64,000 bases of DNA from assembly GCF_017352155.2 (NCBI RefSeq), contig NZ_CP071462.1, positions 1,736,001-1,800,000 on the forward strand. The letters are read 5' to 3'. The notes under the pieces were generated by a model that did no database searches, was not told the DNA's origin, and saw nothing but the letters and a program-made list of their open reading frames with translations. Within the stretch, counting starts at the first letter, position 1; each line of letters opens with the position of its first letter. A program made the position numbers and the translations under genes. Origin of the DNA: Haloterrigena alkaliphila. Lineage in GTDB: Archaea; Halobacteriota; Halobacteria; Halobacteriales; Natrialbaceae. Positions 9,059-17,819 of this stretch are shown here, one piece after another.

Positions 9059-9107
9059 TAAGTTCCACGAACTGGGCCTCGAGTCACGCGCTCGCGACAG
9101 TCACGCG

Positions 9108-9211
9108 CTCGAGGACGCCCGGACGTGCCCCTGCTCGAGGACGCCCCGATCGCGCCTCCGCTCGAGGACGTCCCATTGGCGCGTCGCTCGAGGACGCCAG
9201 TTCGCCCGTCC
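9108..9211. repeat. Four 26-27-nt tandem repeats beginning CTCGAGGACG
   Basis: Units start at 9108, 9134, 9161 and 9187, each beginning CTCGAGGACGYC followed by a more variable 14-nt spacer. They lie in the divergent gap between the MgtE-like operon and the 89-residue gene, so they may overlap promoter regions. Confidence 0.8.
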
Positions 9212-9251
9212 CCCGAAAACAGCTCCGCGCTCCGACCAGTCCGTTCACAAA

Positions 9252-9260
9252 AGATATACC
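9252..9260 (+). promoter_or_regulatory. TATA box for the 9282 gene
   Basis: AGATATACC lies about 22-30 bases before the ATG at 9282, the spacing expected for a leaderless haloarchaeal transcript. Confidence 0.55.
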
Positions 9261-9281
9261 GTCATCAGAACGTGCTCGACT

Positions 9282-9551
9282 ATGGTCTTTCCCCGCCAGA
9301 TACAGTTCCGGACGACCGTCGACGCCATCCACCCCGGAACGACCGTTCGCTACCACTACCGTTCGGGCAGTTCCCTCGCGACCGTCGTCGAACGAACGGA
9401 GCGCTACGTCACGTTCGTCGGCCCGAACTGCGACGGCCGCTTCACCCACGAGCAGATCGACCGTCTGATCGAGGACGACCGGCTCGAGGTCGTCCTCGAC
9501 GACGACCACCACGTGCCCGTGGACGCTCCGGAACCGACCCTCTCGGAGTGA
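9282..9551 (+). CDS. Small conserved-type haloarchaeal protein, function unknown
   Basis: 89-residue acidic protein without membrane segments. The C-terminal half (THEQIDRLIEDDRLEVVLDD) is helical and strongly acidic; the first half is beta-rich (TTVRYHYRSGSSLATVVERTERYVTFVG), suggesting a small barrel-like fold. No catalytic or metal motif is visible. The start is supported by a well-placed TATA box. Not recognised as a named family. Confidence 0.7.
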   Translation: MVFPRQIQFRTTVDAIHPGTTVRYHYRSGSSLATVVERTERYVTFVGPNCDGRFTHEQIDRLIEDDRLEVVLDDDHHVPVDAPEPTLSE

Positions 9552-9566
9552 CCGCGACCGGCCCGC

Positions 9567-10136
9567 TCACGTCTCCTCGGGCAGGATGTCCCCCAGCGAG
9601 CCGCCGATCGCCATCGCCACGAAGACGACCGACACCTGACACAGATTGACCCACGGCTCTTCCCACGTGACGCGCCCCCAGAGCGTCATCAGCATGGCCG
9701 CCGTGGCGAAGGCGATCCCCAGGACCCAGACGGGTCGGCGCGGTACCACGCCGAAGTAGGGGTTGTGGATCTGGACCTCCCGGAAGTCGGCGACGTAGAG
9801 GATGCCGACGACCAGCGCGACGGCGATCGCGAGCGTCGCGACCAACGCCGGCGGATGCGCCGCGAGGAACCGACCGATGTCCATGACGCCGTCCTCGACG
9901 AGCATCGGCAGGCCGATCACTACGCTGCCGACGAACGCCTCCGCCTTGTCCTCGCGGGAGAACTGCGTGATCACCTTGTCGACCATCCCGTTGTGGGAGA
10001 GCCGATGGACGAGCCGCCGCATCCGGCGGACCTCCGTCCGCTCGTCGGCCGCGTCGACGGTCTCCTCCAAGGTCTCGAGTTGCTCGTAGAGGTCGTCGAT
10101 CGTCGCCTCGTCGGGGGGCTCCGTCGATTCTGCCAT
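9567..10136 (-). CDS. DUF2391-type membrane protein
   Basis: 189 residues: a hydrophilic, partly coiled N-terminal 70 residues (EATIDDLYEQLETLEETVDA) followed by four predicted membrane helices (GSVVIGLPMLVED, ALVATLAIAVALVVGILYVA, PVWVLGIAFATAAMLMTLWG, VSVVFVAMAIGGSLGDILP). The layout matches the haloarchaeal DUF2391 family as I remember it. Function unknown. Monocistronic; convergent with the preceding small gene. Confidence 0.75.
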   Translation of the reverse strand: MAESTEPPDEATIDDLYEQLETLEETVDAADERTEVRRMRRLVHRLSHNGMVDKVITQFSREDKAEAFVGSVVIGLPMLVEDGVMDIGRFLAAHPPALVATLAIAVALVVGILYVADFREVQIHNPYFGVVPRRPVWVLGIAFATAAMLMTLWGRVTWEEPWVNLCQVSVVFVAMAIGGSLGDILPEET

Positions 10137-10340
10137 ATCCCGGTCTCACACCGACGCAGTAAAAACGCGCCGACCGGGTGGCTTCGATCGCGAGGGGCAC
10201 GCGGCGGCTGACGGATCGCACCGCACCCGAGGGACCCCCGGTTTCGGTCCGCGATGCGCCGACCGGCCGTCCGTCGTGACGTTGCCGACCGGTAACAGGA
10301 ACCGGTATCGTTTTGCGGCCGGGAACGCCACTATCTCCGT

Positions 10341-12032
10341 ATGAAACACGTACGGGGACCGCTGTGTACGATCGACGTCGGGGAGCGAACGAGCGAGACC
10401 GAGGACATCGACGACGTCCTCGAGTCGTTCGTCGGGGGGCGCGCGCTGGGCACGAAGCTGGCACACGACCGGATTCCGTTCGACGTCGACCCGCTGGGGG
10501 CCGACAACCGGTTGTTCTTCGCGACGGGGCCGATGCAGCACTCGAACATGAGCTTCACCGGCCGGATGTCGGCGACCGCCGTCTCGCCGCTGACCGACGG
10601 GCTGCTCTCCTCGAACGCGGGCGGCTTCCTCTCGCGGAACTTCACCGGCACGGGGTACGGCGCCGTCGAGATCACCGGCGCGAGCGACGAACTGGTCATC
10701 GTCCACGTCACGGACGAAGGCGTCGAGTTCGAGGAGGTACCGGATCTCGAGGAGGCCACGGTGCCGGAGACCTGCGAGTACATCGAGGCCGAACACGGCC
10801 TCGAGGAGGACCACACGGCCGTCGTCGGCCCCGCCGGCGAGAATCGGGTCCGGTTCGCCTCGATCATGACCTCGAAGGAGCGCGCCTTCGGCCGCGGCGG
10901 CCTCGGCGCCGTGCTGGGCGCCAAGAACGTCAAGGCGATCACCTTCGACGGCGAGTCGCCCCGCGAGGTCGAGATCCCGCCCGTCCAGATGGAGATCCAC
11001 GGCGAGGCCGCCCAGGCCGAGCATCCGATGAAACAGCAGGGGACCACCTCGGTCGCCGAGTACGCGAACATGGTCGAAGCTCTGCCGAGTTACTACTTCT
11101 CCGAACTCTCCTTCGAGGGGATCGACGGCATCAGCGGCGACCGCGTCGAGGAGAAGAAGTACAAGAAAGGCACCTGTTCGGCCTGCGCCTTCGCCTGTAA
11201 ACTCCCGACCAGAGACGAGGAGTCCGGCCTCGAGACCGAGGGGCCCGAGTACGAGACGCTCATGGCCTTCGGCTCGAACTCCGGGATCGACGACGTCGTC
11301 GAACTGATGAAGTCGAACAAGCTGTGCGACGTGTACGGGCTGGACACGATTTCGGCGGGCGACACCGTCGCGGCCTACCTCGCCAGCGAGGACGAGTTCG
11401 GCAACGCCGACCTCATCCACGACCTCGTCGAGAAGATCGCCCACCGCGAGGGCGTCGGCGACACGCTCGCGGAGGGCGTCGACCGCATCCACGACGAACT
11501 GGGCGTCGACAACTGGTCGGTCAAGGGCATGGAGTTCTCCGCCCACGACGGCCGCACCCTGAACGGCCAGGGACTGGCCTTCGCCACCTCCAATCGCGGC
11601 GCCGACCACATGTACGCCGAGTTCTACCCCTACGAGTACCCGCTCGTCGACGCCGACGACGCCTTCGACAAGGAGGGCCTCGAGGGCAAGCCACCGAAGC
11701 TCGTCGAACTCGAGAACATCAACGCCGTCAAGGACAGCGCCATCTTCTGTAAGTTCTCCCGGGACTTCCTCTCCGAAGAGCGCATGGAGACGCTGCTCGA
11801 CGCCGACTACGAGGAGCTGCTCGAGCTGGGGGACACCGTCGTCTCCCTCGAGCGCCACTTCAACAACCAGCGCGGCTTCGACCGGAGCGACGACACCCTG
11901 CCGTACGAGCTGCCGGACTTCGAGGCGGGCCTCGAGGAGTACTACGCGGAACGTGACTGGAACGACGACGGGACGGTTCCCGCCGAGCGATTCGAGGGCG
12001 CGGACTCCGGTGCGGCGCCGGCCGACGACTGA
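10341..12032 (+). CDS. Aldehyde ferredoxin oxidoreductase family (tungsten/molybdopterin) enzyme
   Basis: 563-residue AOR-family enzyme, which oxidises aldehydes to carboxylates with ferredoxin as electron acceptor. The N-terminal beta domain contains GGRALGTKLA and the pterin-binding segments GPMQHSNMSFTGRM and ASIMTSKERAFGRGGLGAVLGAKN. The 4Fe-4S ligands are C279-x2-C282-x3-C286 (TCSACAFAC), with a fourth Cys expected near the C-terminus (IFCKFSRDF). Slightly shorter than hyperthermophile AORs (about 605). MoaB at 35235 could contribute to cofactor synthesis, but the genes are not linked. Confidence 0.92.
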   Translation: MKHVRGPLCTIDVGERTSETEDIDDVLESFVGGRALGTKLAHDRIPFDVDPLGADNRLFFATGPMQHSNMSFTGRMSATAVSPLTDGLLSSNAGGFLSRNFTGTGYGAVEITGASDELVIVHVTDEGVEFEEVPDLEEATVPETCEYIEAEHGLEEDHTAVVGPAGENRVRFASIMTSKERAFGRGGLGAVLGAKNVKAITFDGESPREVEIPPVQMEIHGEAAQAEHPMKQQGTTSVAEYANMVEALPSYYFSELSFEGIDGISGDRVEEKKYKKGTCSACAFACKLPTRDEESGLETEGPEYETLMAFGSNSGIDDVVELMKSNKLCDVYGLDTISAGDTVAAYLASEDEFGNADLIHDLVEKIAHREGVGDTLAEGVDRIHDELGVDNWSVKGMEFSAHDGRTLNGQGLAFATSNRGADHMYAEFYPYEYPLVDADDAFDKEGLEGKPPKLVELENINAVKDSAIFCKFSRDFLSEERMETLLDADYEELLELGDTVVSLERHFNNQRGFDRSDDTLPYELPDFEAGLEEYYAERDWNDDGTVPAERFEGADSGAAPADD

Positions 12033-12075
12033 GCGGCGCCGTCGCCGTGTTTTGATCGGTGGTCGTCGCCTGTAC

Positions 12076-12135
12076 TGAATCGTGGTCGATAGTCGTCACC
12101 GAGCCTGAGTCGTGGTTGATGGTCGTCACTGCTAT
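12076..12135. repeat. Two 30-nt tandem repeats downstream of the AOR gene
   Basis: Two adjacent 30-nt units (12076-12105 and 12106-12135) share TCGTGGTYGATRGTCGTCAC, with a partial unit just upstream. They occupy a 334-bp gap between the AOR stop and the convergent small membrane-protein gene. Nothing else was seen in this gap apart from AT-rich DNA near 12145. Confidence 0.7.
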
Positions 12136-12366
12136 CGATAGCGGGTTTTATCGCGTCTGAAAAGCCGACACCCGCGACACGGGGGGACAGCAAGGGGATG
12201 ATGGCTGTCGCGGGATACCTGATGGTTTGGTCGGAACGGGATCACCTGTGGCCTGTCTCCCTCCGCGCTTTTTGACGGGGTTGCGCTCGGTAGTGGAAGT
12301 GGCGTCTCGAGCGCAGGGATGCTCGAGCAAACTGACCGGACAGCGAGTTCCGGACGGGGACTCGAG

Positions 12367-12744
12367 TTATCGGGACCGTTCGTCGGAGCCAGCATCTGTA
12401 TCGGTACCGGCGCTAGAGCCGGGACCGTCCCACTCGTCGTCCCAGTCCCCGTCGGGCGACGGTCGGTCGTCGCCGCGGGAGGGCAGCGAGGTGTCGTCGG
12501 CCCGCGAGGGGTGGATGTTGAAGTTGTTCCCCCGGTAGGGGTCGGTCTCGGGGTCGTAAGAGAGTTCGCTGCGCTCGAAGAGGTAGATGAAGAAGCCGAA
12601 GAGCGGGATACAGAAGGTGATCGCCGCCCACTTCGTCGCCGGCTCGAGGCCGACTCGGCCGGCGTCCCAGTAGGCGACCGCGGTGAGCCCGAGGTGCCAG
12701 GCGAGGGGAATCCCCACGATGACCGCCAGCAGGAGCGTGCTCAT
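12367..12744 (-). CDS. Small two-helix membrane protein, phospholipase D N-terminal (PLDc_N)-like
   Basis: 125 residues. Two membrane helices (LLLAVIVGIPLAWHLGLTAV and WAAITFCIPLFGFFIYLFE) are joined by WDAGRVGLEPATKW, a pattern like the PLDc_N domain found in small membrane proteins. The C-terminal 60 residues are disordered and Asp/Ser-rich. Function unknown. The promoter region upstream is followed by dispersed repeat copy A. Confidence 0.7.
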   Translation of the reverse strand: MSTLLLAVIVGIPLAWHLGLTAVAYWDAGRVGLEPATKWAAITFCIPLFGFFIYLFERSELSYDPETDPYRGNNFNIHPSRADDTSLPSRGDDRPSPDGDWDDEWDGPGSSAGTDTDAGSDERSR

Positions 12745-12943
12745 GCTCGTCCCGTCGTGCCGGAGCTATCTAAATACCCGGTCGTACGGCGGGTCCGGGC
12801 GGTTCGTTCGCGGGTCGGACTCGAGTCACGTGAACCTCGAGGAGAGGAATCAGACTGAATGCTCTGACGGGTTCGGGACGGACTCGAGCAGCCTTTCCCT
12901 CGAAACGAGTGCGAGCGTTCTGCTATCGTGGCAACGGTGAGTT

Positions 12944-13059
12944 CCACTCCCTCCCCAGTCGATTCACTCGGTCGCTGCGCTCCCTCGTTCATCCCTCGCA
13001 CGAATTCATCGACGCGCCTTCGCACTGCTCAGGCACGTCGACAGCGCGCGCCACCGCAC
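12944..13059. repeat. Dispersed intergenic element, copy A
   Basis: About 115 bp starting near CCCTCCCCAG and ending AGCGCGCGCCACCGC, with internal TCGCTC...TCATCCCTCGCAC. It shares both ends and the internal order with copies B (17673-17787), C (19439-19545) and D (34451-34616), all in the same orientation. Copy A is the most diverged in its middle. It lies between the thiolase stop and the start of the PLDc_N-like gene. No coding content is convincing on either strand. Confidence 0.8.
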
Positions 13060-13149
13060 GTGGATAGCTCTCGCTACCCGTCGGTTGGGTAGTTCGCGAA
13101 GAAATGCGGAATTCGAACGGGCCGCTGCAGCCGGTCGTTGTCGAACGCT

Positions 13150-14286
13150 TCAGTTGACGTCGAACTCGATCGCCGCACCCTGGCCGAAGCCGACGCAGAG
13201 CGTCGCGAGGCCGAGGCCGCCGCCGCGCTTCTGGAGTTCGTGGATCAGCGTGACGGGGAGGCGCGCGCCCGAGGCCCCCAGCGGGTGGCCCAGCGCGATG
13301 GCGCCGCCGTTGACGTTGAAGATCTCGGGATCGATCCCGAGTTCGTCGCGGGAGTACAGCGACTGGCTCGCGAAGGCCTCGTTGAGTTCCACGAGGTCGT
13401 ACTCGTCGATGTCGCGGCCGTTGCGCTCGAGCAGGCCCTTCGTCGCGGGCACCGGACCGATCCCCATGACGGTCGGGTCGACGCCGGCGACGTTGTTCTG
13501 GCCGACCTCGGCCAGGATCTCGAGGTCGTGTTCCTCGGCGAAGGCCTCGCTGGTGACGAGCACCGCGGAGGCGCCGTCGGAGATCTGGGAGGCGTTGCCG
13601 GGCGTGACGGAGCCGTCCTCCTTGAAGACGGTCGGGAGTTCGGCGAGTTTCTCTGTGGTCGTGCCGGGGCGGATACCCTCGTCCTCGTCGACGGTGCCGT
13701 CCTCGGTCTCGATCGGGACGATCTCGTCGTCGAAGCGACCCGACTCGGTGGCCTCGGTGGCGCGCTGCTGGCTGCGGGCGGCGTACTCGTCCTGTTCTTC
13801 CCGGGAGACGCCGTACTCCTCGGCGACCTTCTCGGCGGTCATCCCCATCTGGAGGTCGCCGATGTCGTACAGTTCGGCCAGGCGCGGGTGGATGTGCTCG
13901 ATCCCCTCGCCCATCGGGACGCGGCTCATGCTCTCGACGCCGCCGGCGATGACGGCGTCGCGGTTGCCGGCCGCGACGGCGTCGGAGGCGGAGATGACCG
14001 CCTGCATCGAGGAGGCACACCAGCGGTTGATCGTCGTCGCCGGCACGTTCTCGCCGAGTTCGGAGAGCAGGGCGATGACGCGGGCGAGGTTGTTGTCCTG
14101 CTCGCCGCGCTGCTGGGCACAGCCCCACATCAGGTCGTCGACCTCCTCGCCCGAGAGACCAGTCTCGGCGAGGATCTCGTCGATCAGCGGGACCGAGAGG
14201 TCCTCGCTGCGGACGTCCGCGAACACGCCGTCCTCTTTCCCCTGCGGGGTCCGTACTGCCTTGACTACGACTGGCGTCTGTGACAT
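13150..14286 (-). CDS. Thiolase (acetyl-CoA C-acyltransferase)
   Basis: 378-residue thiolase joining or cleaving acyl-CoA thioesters. The nucleophilic Cys is C90 (NRWCASSMQA). The C-terminal catalytic motifs are GHPLGASGARL (His near 334) and CVGFGQGAA (general-base Cys near 364). Length and motifs match the classical thiolase I/II family rather than the SCP-x-like archaeal thiolases, since the full Cys/His/Cys set is present. Monocistronic, with a divergent promoter region shared with the 14433 gene. Confidence 0.93.
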   Translation of the reverse strand: MSQTPVVVKAVRTPQGKEDGVFADVRSEDLSVPLIDEILAETGLSGEEVDDLMWGCAQQRGEQDNNLARVIALLSELGENVPATTINRWCASSMQAVISASDAVAAGNRDAVIAGGVESMSRVPMGEGIEHIHPRLAELYDIGDLQMGMTAEKVAEEYGVSREEQDEYAARSQQRATEATESGRFDDEIVPIETEDGTVDEDEGIRPGTTTEKLAELPTVFKEDGSVTPGNASQISDGASAVLVTSEAFAEEHDLEILAEVGQNNVAGVDPTVMGIGPVPATKGLLERNGRDIDEYDLVELNEAFASQSLYSRDELGIDPEIFNVNGGAIALGHPLGASGARLPVTLIHELQKRGGGLGLATLCVGFGQGAAIEFDVN

Positions 14287-14432
14287 ATACTACCGAATGC
14301 CCCTCACGAACTTAAATCCGGGAGAACTCGCGTACACAGGCGAGGCGTTTACGATGCCGCCGTTCGGACCGAACCGGAAGCGGAGCGTTCTCGGGAACAA
14401 CGCTTATCTCGGGTTGCTGGTAATACGCGGCC

Positions 14433-15188
14433 ATGGACGAGGACGGACTGGACGCCGCTCGATTCGAACCCGACGACGACGCCGCCGAATCGGAATCGTC
14501 TCCCGACGCTGACGGAGCCGACGCTGATGAGACCGACCCTGGCGAAACCGACACCGCGAACGCCGACGACGGGGCACCGGACACCGCAGACGCGGCGGAC
14601 ACGGCGACCGACAGCGACGCCGGTGAGAACGCGTCGATGCCGGGTGTTCCGGACCCCGAACCGCAGGAGAACGATATCCCCGAAGACGTCCGGAAGTACG
14701 CCCGGTTCAAGAAGATGGACGGCGCCCAGTACGACCGGGTCAACGAGTTCCTGCGGGATCGGACGTACGTGACCGCCCGCGAGTGGGCCATCGCCCGCCT
14801 CTGCTCGGACTTCCGGACCGAGACCGGCGTCGAGATGACGAAAATCGGCGAGAATCTGCCCGAACTCGTCCCCTTCATGACCGACACCTACACCCCGCAG
14901 GCGGTCAATCAGGCGCGGGCCTCCTTCGAGGAGAAAGTGCGCAAGGCCGGCGCGACCTTCCTCTACGGCGCGATGTGCGACTTCTTCACCGCCGAGGAAC
15001 TCGACGACGTCATGTACGAGTCGACCGAGGTCGCCAAGTTCTTACTGGAGGTCGAGGGCGTCGACCTCTCCGTCGAGGAGGAACTCGAGGCCGAAGACCG
15101 GATCTCGAGCGTGATGCGCGAGGTCCGCGAGGCGAGCTCACAGCTCCGCGAGCGGGAGGACGCGGCCGAGGAGGGAGACGAGGAGTAG
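14433..15188 (+). CDS. DUF5806-like haloarchaeal protein
   Basis: 251 residues in two parts: an Asp/Ala/Glu-rich disordered N-terminus (about 1-75) and a compact helical domain (about 80-235; KYARFKKMDGAQYDRVNEFL; TAREWAIARLCSDFRTETGVEMTKIGENLPELVPFM). This matches a conserved haloarchaeal family that I recall as DUF5806; function unknown. No membrane segment or catalytic motif was seen. It is divergent from the thiolase gene. Confidence 0.75.
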   Translation: MDEDGLDAARFEPDDDAAESESSPDADGADADETDPGETDTANADDGAPDTADAADTATDSDAGENASMPGVPDPEPQENDIPEDVRKYARFKKMDGAQYDRVNEFLRDRTYVTAREWAIARLCSDFRTETGVEMTKIGENLPELVPFMTDTYTPQAVNQARASFEEKVRKAGATFLYGAMCDFFTAEELDDVMYESTEVAKFLLEVEGVDLSVEEELEAEDRISSVMREVREASSQLREREDAAEEGDEE

Positions 15189-15227
15189 GGACGCGGGCGT
15201 CGCCGATTATTCGAGATCGATTCTCGA

Positions 15228-15767
15228 CTAGTTGTCGCCGTCGTTGCGCGTCGGCTCCGCCGAGTCGTCGTCGAACCAGCCGCGGACGTCGGCCTCCTCG
15301 AGGAACAGCGAGGGATCGGCGTGAGAGAAACTGATCCAGGCGTCGGGGTCGTCGCCGGTCGCGGGCGTCACGTGTAACAGCAGTCGCTCCTCCCGGAGCG
15401 CCGTCTCGAAGACCGAGCGGGACGCGTCGAGGTCGTAGGTCAACGGGACGAAGGCGGCGGTTTCGGTGTTCTCGTCGCGCTCGACCGCGAGCGCGATTCG
15501 CCGCTCGTCGTCGGTCGCCGGCGGCCGGTAGTAGACCTCGGCCGCGGTGATCGTGACGTCGCCGTCGTCGATCAGCGACTCGAGGAGGTCGTACTCCTCC
15601 GCCGAGACGCGGACGTCGAACCCGGTTCGGTCCTCGCGCTCGACCGGATCGACCGCGTCGGGCTCCAGCACGACGGCGTCCCAGCCGTTCTCCCGGTACT
15701 CCTCGGCGATCCCAGCCGCGTCCGCGAGGAGTTCGTCCCACCGCGAGTCGTCCGCTGGCTGCGTCAT
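15228..15767 (-). CDS. Uncharacterised acidic haloarchaeal protein
   Basis: 179-residue soluble acidic protein. An N-terminal helix (WDELLADAAGIAEEYRENGW) is followed by alternating strands and helices (FDVRVSAEEYDLLESLI; VYYRPPATDDERRIALAVE; LLLHVTPA; WISFSHADPSLFLEE). No catalytic or binding motif was recognised. The ATG at 15767 was preferred to an upstream in-frame start, since the upstream 15 residues look non-coding. Convergent with the 14433 gene. Function unknown. Confidence 0.7.
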   Translation of the reverse strand: MTQPADDSRWDELLADAAGIAEEYRENGWDAVVLEPDAVDPVEREDRTGFDVRVSAEEYDLLESLIDDGDVTITAAEVYYRPPATDDERRIALAVERDENTETAAFVPLTYDLDASRSVFETALREERLLLHVTPATGDDPDAWISFSHADPSLFLEEADVRGWFDDDSAEPTRNDGDN

Positions 15768-15831
15768 CGGTCTCCCTCCGCGTGCGCTCCCTGAATCATA
15801 CTCTGGTCCCAAGACGCGGAGACGAAAAACG

Positions 15832-16608
15832 TTATCTCCTCGCGCTGGCGACGGATTCGACCGTCACGTCGGTCTCGTCGCCGACGAGGGCGTCCTCGAG
15901 CGCTTCGCGGACGACCCCCGGCTCCGAGGGTCCGCCCGCGCTCGCGACGGTGCCCACGGTCGCGGGATCGAACGCTACGTCGAGCGCGTCGTAGACCGAC
16001 TCGAGGACGCCCGTTAGTTCCTCGCGGTTGTCGACGAGGACGATGCCGGCGACGACGGCGGCGTCCTGCCGGACGCGCTGGGCGATGCCGACGACCTTGC
16101 GCTGGGGCGGCGTTTCGCCCTCACCGTTATCCTCGCCTTCGCGGGCGCTCGCGTCCGCGAACGACAGCGAGTGCGTGCCGGGACAGAAGGACTGCTCGGG
16201 TTCGCCGCGAACCGGTTCGAGGCCAGACCCGGACTCGGACTCGGACTCGCACTCGAGGCCCCGGAGCGCCCGCTCGACGGCGCTCGTGGCGCGTTCGTAC
16301 CGGTCGTCCGTCCCGCGGCGGAAGTCCGCGACCGGCTCCGCGCGGGCGAAGGCCAGCGTCGTCTCGCCGTCGTAGGCGACCGCCCGGCCGCCGACGTCGC
16401 GTTCGACCGGCGTAAAGTCGCGCTCGTGAGCGCGCTCGCGGGCGCGGTCGTAGCCCTCGAGGCGCCGGTCCCGCCGCCCGAAGGCGACCTGTCGGTGGGG
16501 GGTCCAGACCCGGACCGCCGGCTCGCCGTCGGCGGCCAGCGAGAGGAGCCGTCGGCTGACCTCGCGGTCGGCCTCGATCGTCGCCGCGCGGCCGCGGAAC
16601 ACTCGCAT
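15832..16608 (-). CDS. Lipoate-protein ligase A-like (BPL/LPL fold) protein
   Basis: 258 residues of the biotin/lipoate ligase fold. VWTPHRQVAFGRRD corresponds to the substrate-binding strand, ERDVGGRAVAYDGETTLAFA to the RRxxGGGxVxHD region, and KVVGIAQRVRQDAAVVAGIVL to the lysine-containing KIxGxAQ loop, whose Lys contacts the acyl-adenylate. A Glu/Ser-rich insertion lies near 120-170. It probably attaches lipoate or octanoate to E2/GcvH-type proteins. No lipoyl domain gene is adjacent. Confidence 0.82.
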   Translation of the reverse strand: MRVFRGRAATIEADREVSRRLLSLAADGEPAVRVWTPHRQVAFGRRDRRLEGYDRARERAHERDFTPVERDVGGRAVAYDGETTLAFARAEPVADFRRGTDDRYERATSAVERALRGLECESESESGSGLEPVRGEPEQSFCPGTHSLSFADASAREGEDNGEGETPPQRKVVGIAQRVRQDAAVVAGIVLVDNREELTGVLESVYDALDVAFDPATVGTVASAGGPSEPGVVREALEDALVGDETDVTVESVASARR

Positions 16609-16670
16609 CGGTCCGGGATTCGTCCCGACGCACCTAAACGGTCTCGCCGCGCAGATGGAGTCGACACGCG

Positions 16671-17561
16671 ATGGCCGTCACGCTTCCCGAACCGCTGCTG
16701 GCGCAGTACCAGCGCTTCTCGCTGTACAACTCGCCGTACCCCGCCCACGACGAGGGGTGTGCGATCGACCTGTACCCAGGCACGCTCCGCGACGGCCGGA
16801 CGAGCACCGCACCCAGTCCGGTTTCGGGGACCGTTCTCGAAACCAGAGCCGTCCGTGCGCCGCCGAAACCCTACGCGCCCGAACACGACCATCTGATTCT
16901 GGTCGACTGCGACGGCCCGGGCGACCTCGAGGGCCTGACCGCTCGGATCCTCCACGTCGCTCCCGCCGTCGAGGCGGGCGATCGCGTCGAGCGCGGCGAC
17001 TCGCTGGGCGAACTCGTCCGCGCCGGCTTCTTCGCGCCGTGGGTCGACAACCACCTCCACGTCGGCCTGCGCCGCCCCGATCAGAACCCCCATCGGGCGT
17101 CGGGCTCGCTCCCGCTCGAGCCAGGGGTCGAACTCCGGGCGCTCGAGTGGGACGGAACCGGGACGGTCGTGTCGACCAGAGCGACCTACGCGGTCCTCGA
17201 CGCGCCGATCCACCCCGCGCCGGGCGAGGCGTTCGTCGGCGTTCGGGCGGATCGAGGGGGCGTACTCGACGGCGGACTGCCACACTACGACGGCGGTGGC
17301 GTCCACCAGCGGTCCGGGATTGCCCTCGAGGACGAGTCGGTTCCGATCAGTCTGAACGGTGACCGCCTCGGCGTCGCACAGGGCCGGACGATCGCGTGGG
17401 ACGACGTGGTCGTCACCGCCAACGACGAGGCGATCACCGGGCTCTCGCTCTTTTGCGCTCGAGACGCCGACTTCGGCGCGAAGCTGATCTGTCCGGATCG
17501 ATCGTTCGATATCGGTGAGCGCGTTCGGGTCCGCGTGCGCTCGAGTGTCGACGATCGGTGA
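16671..17561 (+). CDS. M23-like cytosolic protein of unknown function
   Basis: 296 residues. The first 150 follow the LytM/M23 metallopeptidase order: a His...Asp site (AHDEGCAIDLYPG), SPVSGTVLETR, a DHLILVDCDG strand, ILHVAPAVEAGDRVERGDSLGEL and an HxH-type motif (DNHLHVGLR), corresponding to the four zinc ligands of M23. The first site has a seven-residue His-Asp spacing instead of three, so zinc binding may be altered. There is no signal peptide or membrane helix, and archaea lack murein. The C-terminal half is beta-rich and unrecognised. Divergent from the lipoate ligase-like gene, 62 bases apart. Confidence 0.65.
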   Translation: MAVTLPEPLLAQYQRFSLYNSPYPAHDEGCAIDLYPGTLRDGRTSTAPSPVSGTVLETRAVRAPPKPYAPEHDHLILVDCDGPGDLEGLTARILHVAPAVEAGDRVERGDSLGELVRAGFFAPWVDNHLHVGLRRPDQNPHRASGSLPLEPGVELRALEWDGTGTVVSTRATYAVLDAPIHPAPGEAFVGVRADRGGVLDGGLPHYDGGGVHQRSGIALEDESVPISLNGDRLGVAQGRTIAWDDVVVTANDEAITGLSLFCARDADFGAKLICPDRSFDIGERVRVRVRSSVDDR

Positions 17562-17672
17562 ACGACTCTCGAATCCTCTCGTCGCGTATCCGAAATAACT
17601 GTGGACGGGACGACAAAACCGAACGGAGGTCGGAGGGGGAACCGTGTTCTGCTCGTCTGGCGGCTAGGGATA

Positions 17673-17787
17673 GCCACGCCCTCCCCAGCCGATTCGCTCG
17701 TTCGCGGTGCTCACTCGCTCATCCCTCGCACGGCACTATTCCGCGGCTCACTATCCGTTCGCCGCGGAACAGCGCGCGCCACCGCAC
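17673..17787. repeat. Dispersed intergenic element, copy B
   Basis: Second copy of the element seen at 12944. It contains an inverted repeat built from CCGCGG boxes (17741-17746 and 17763-17768) around CTCACTATCCGTTCG. It lies between the convergent M23-like and serpin genes. Confidence 0.85.
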
Positions 17788-17819
17788 GGCGGATAGACGG
17801 ATGCGATAAAGAGCCGGAT

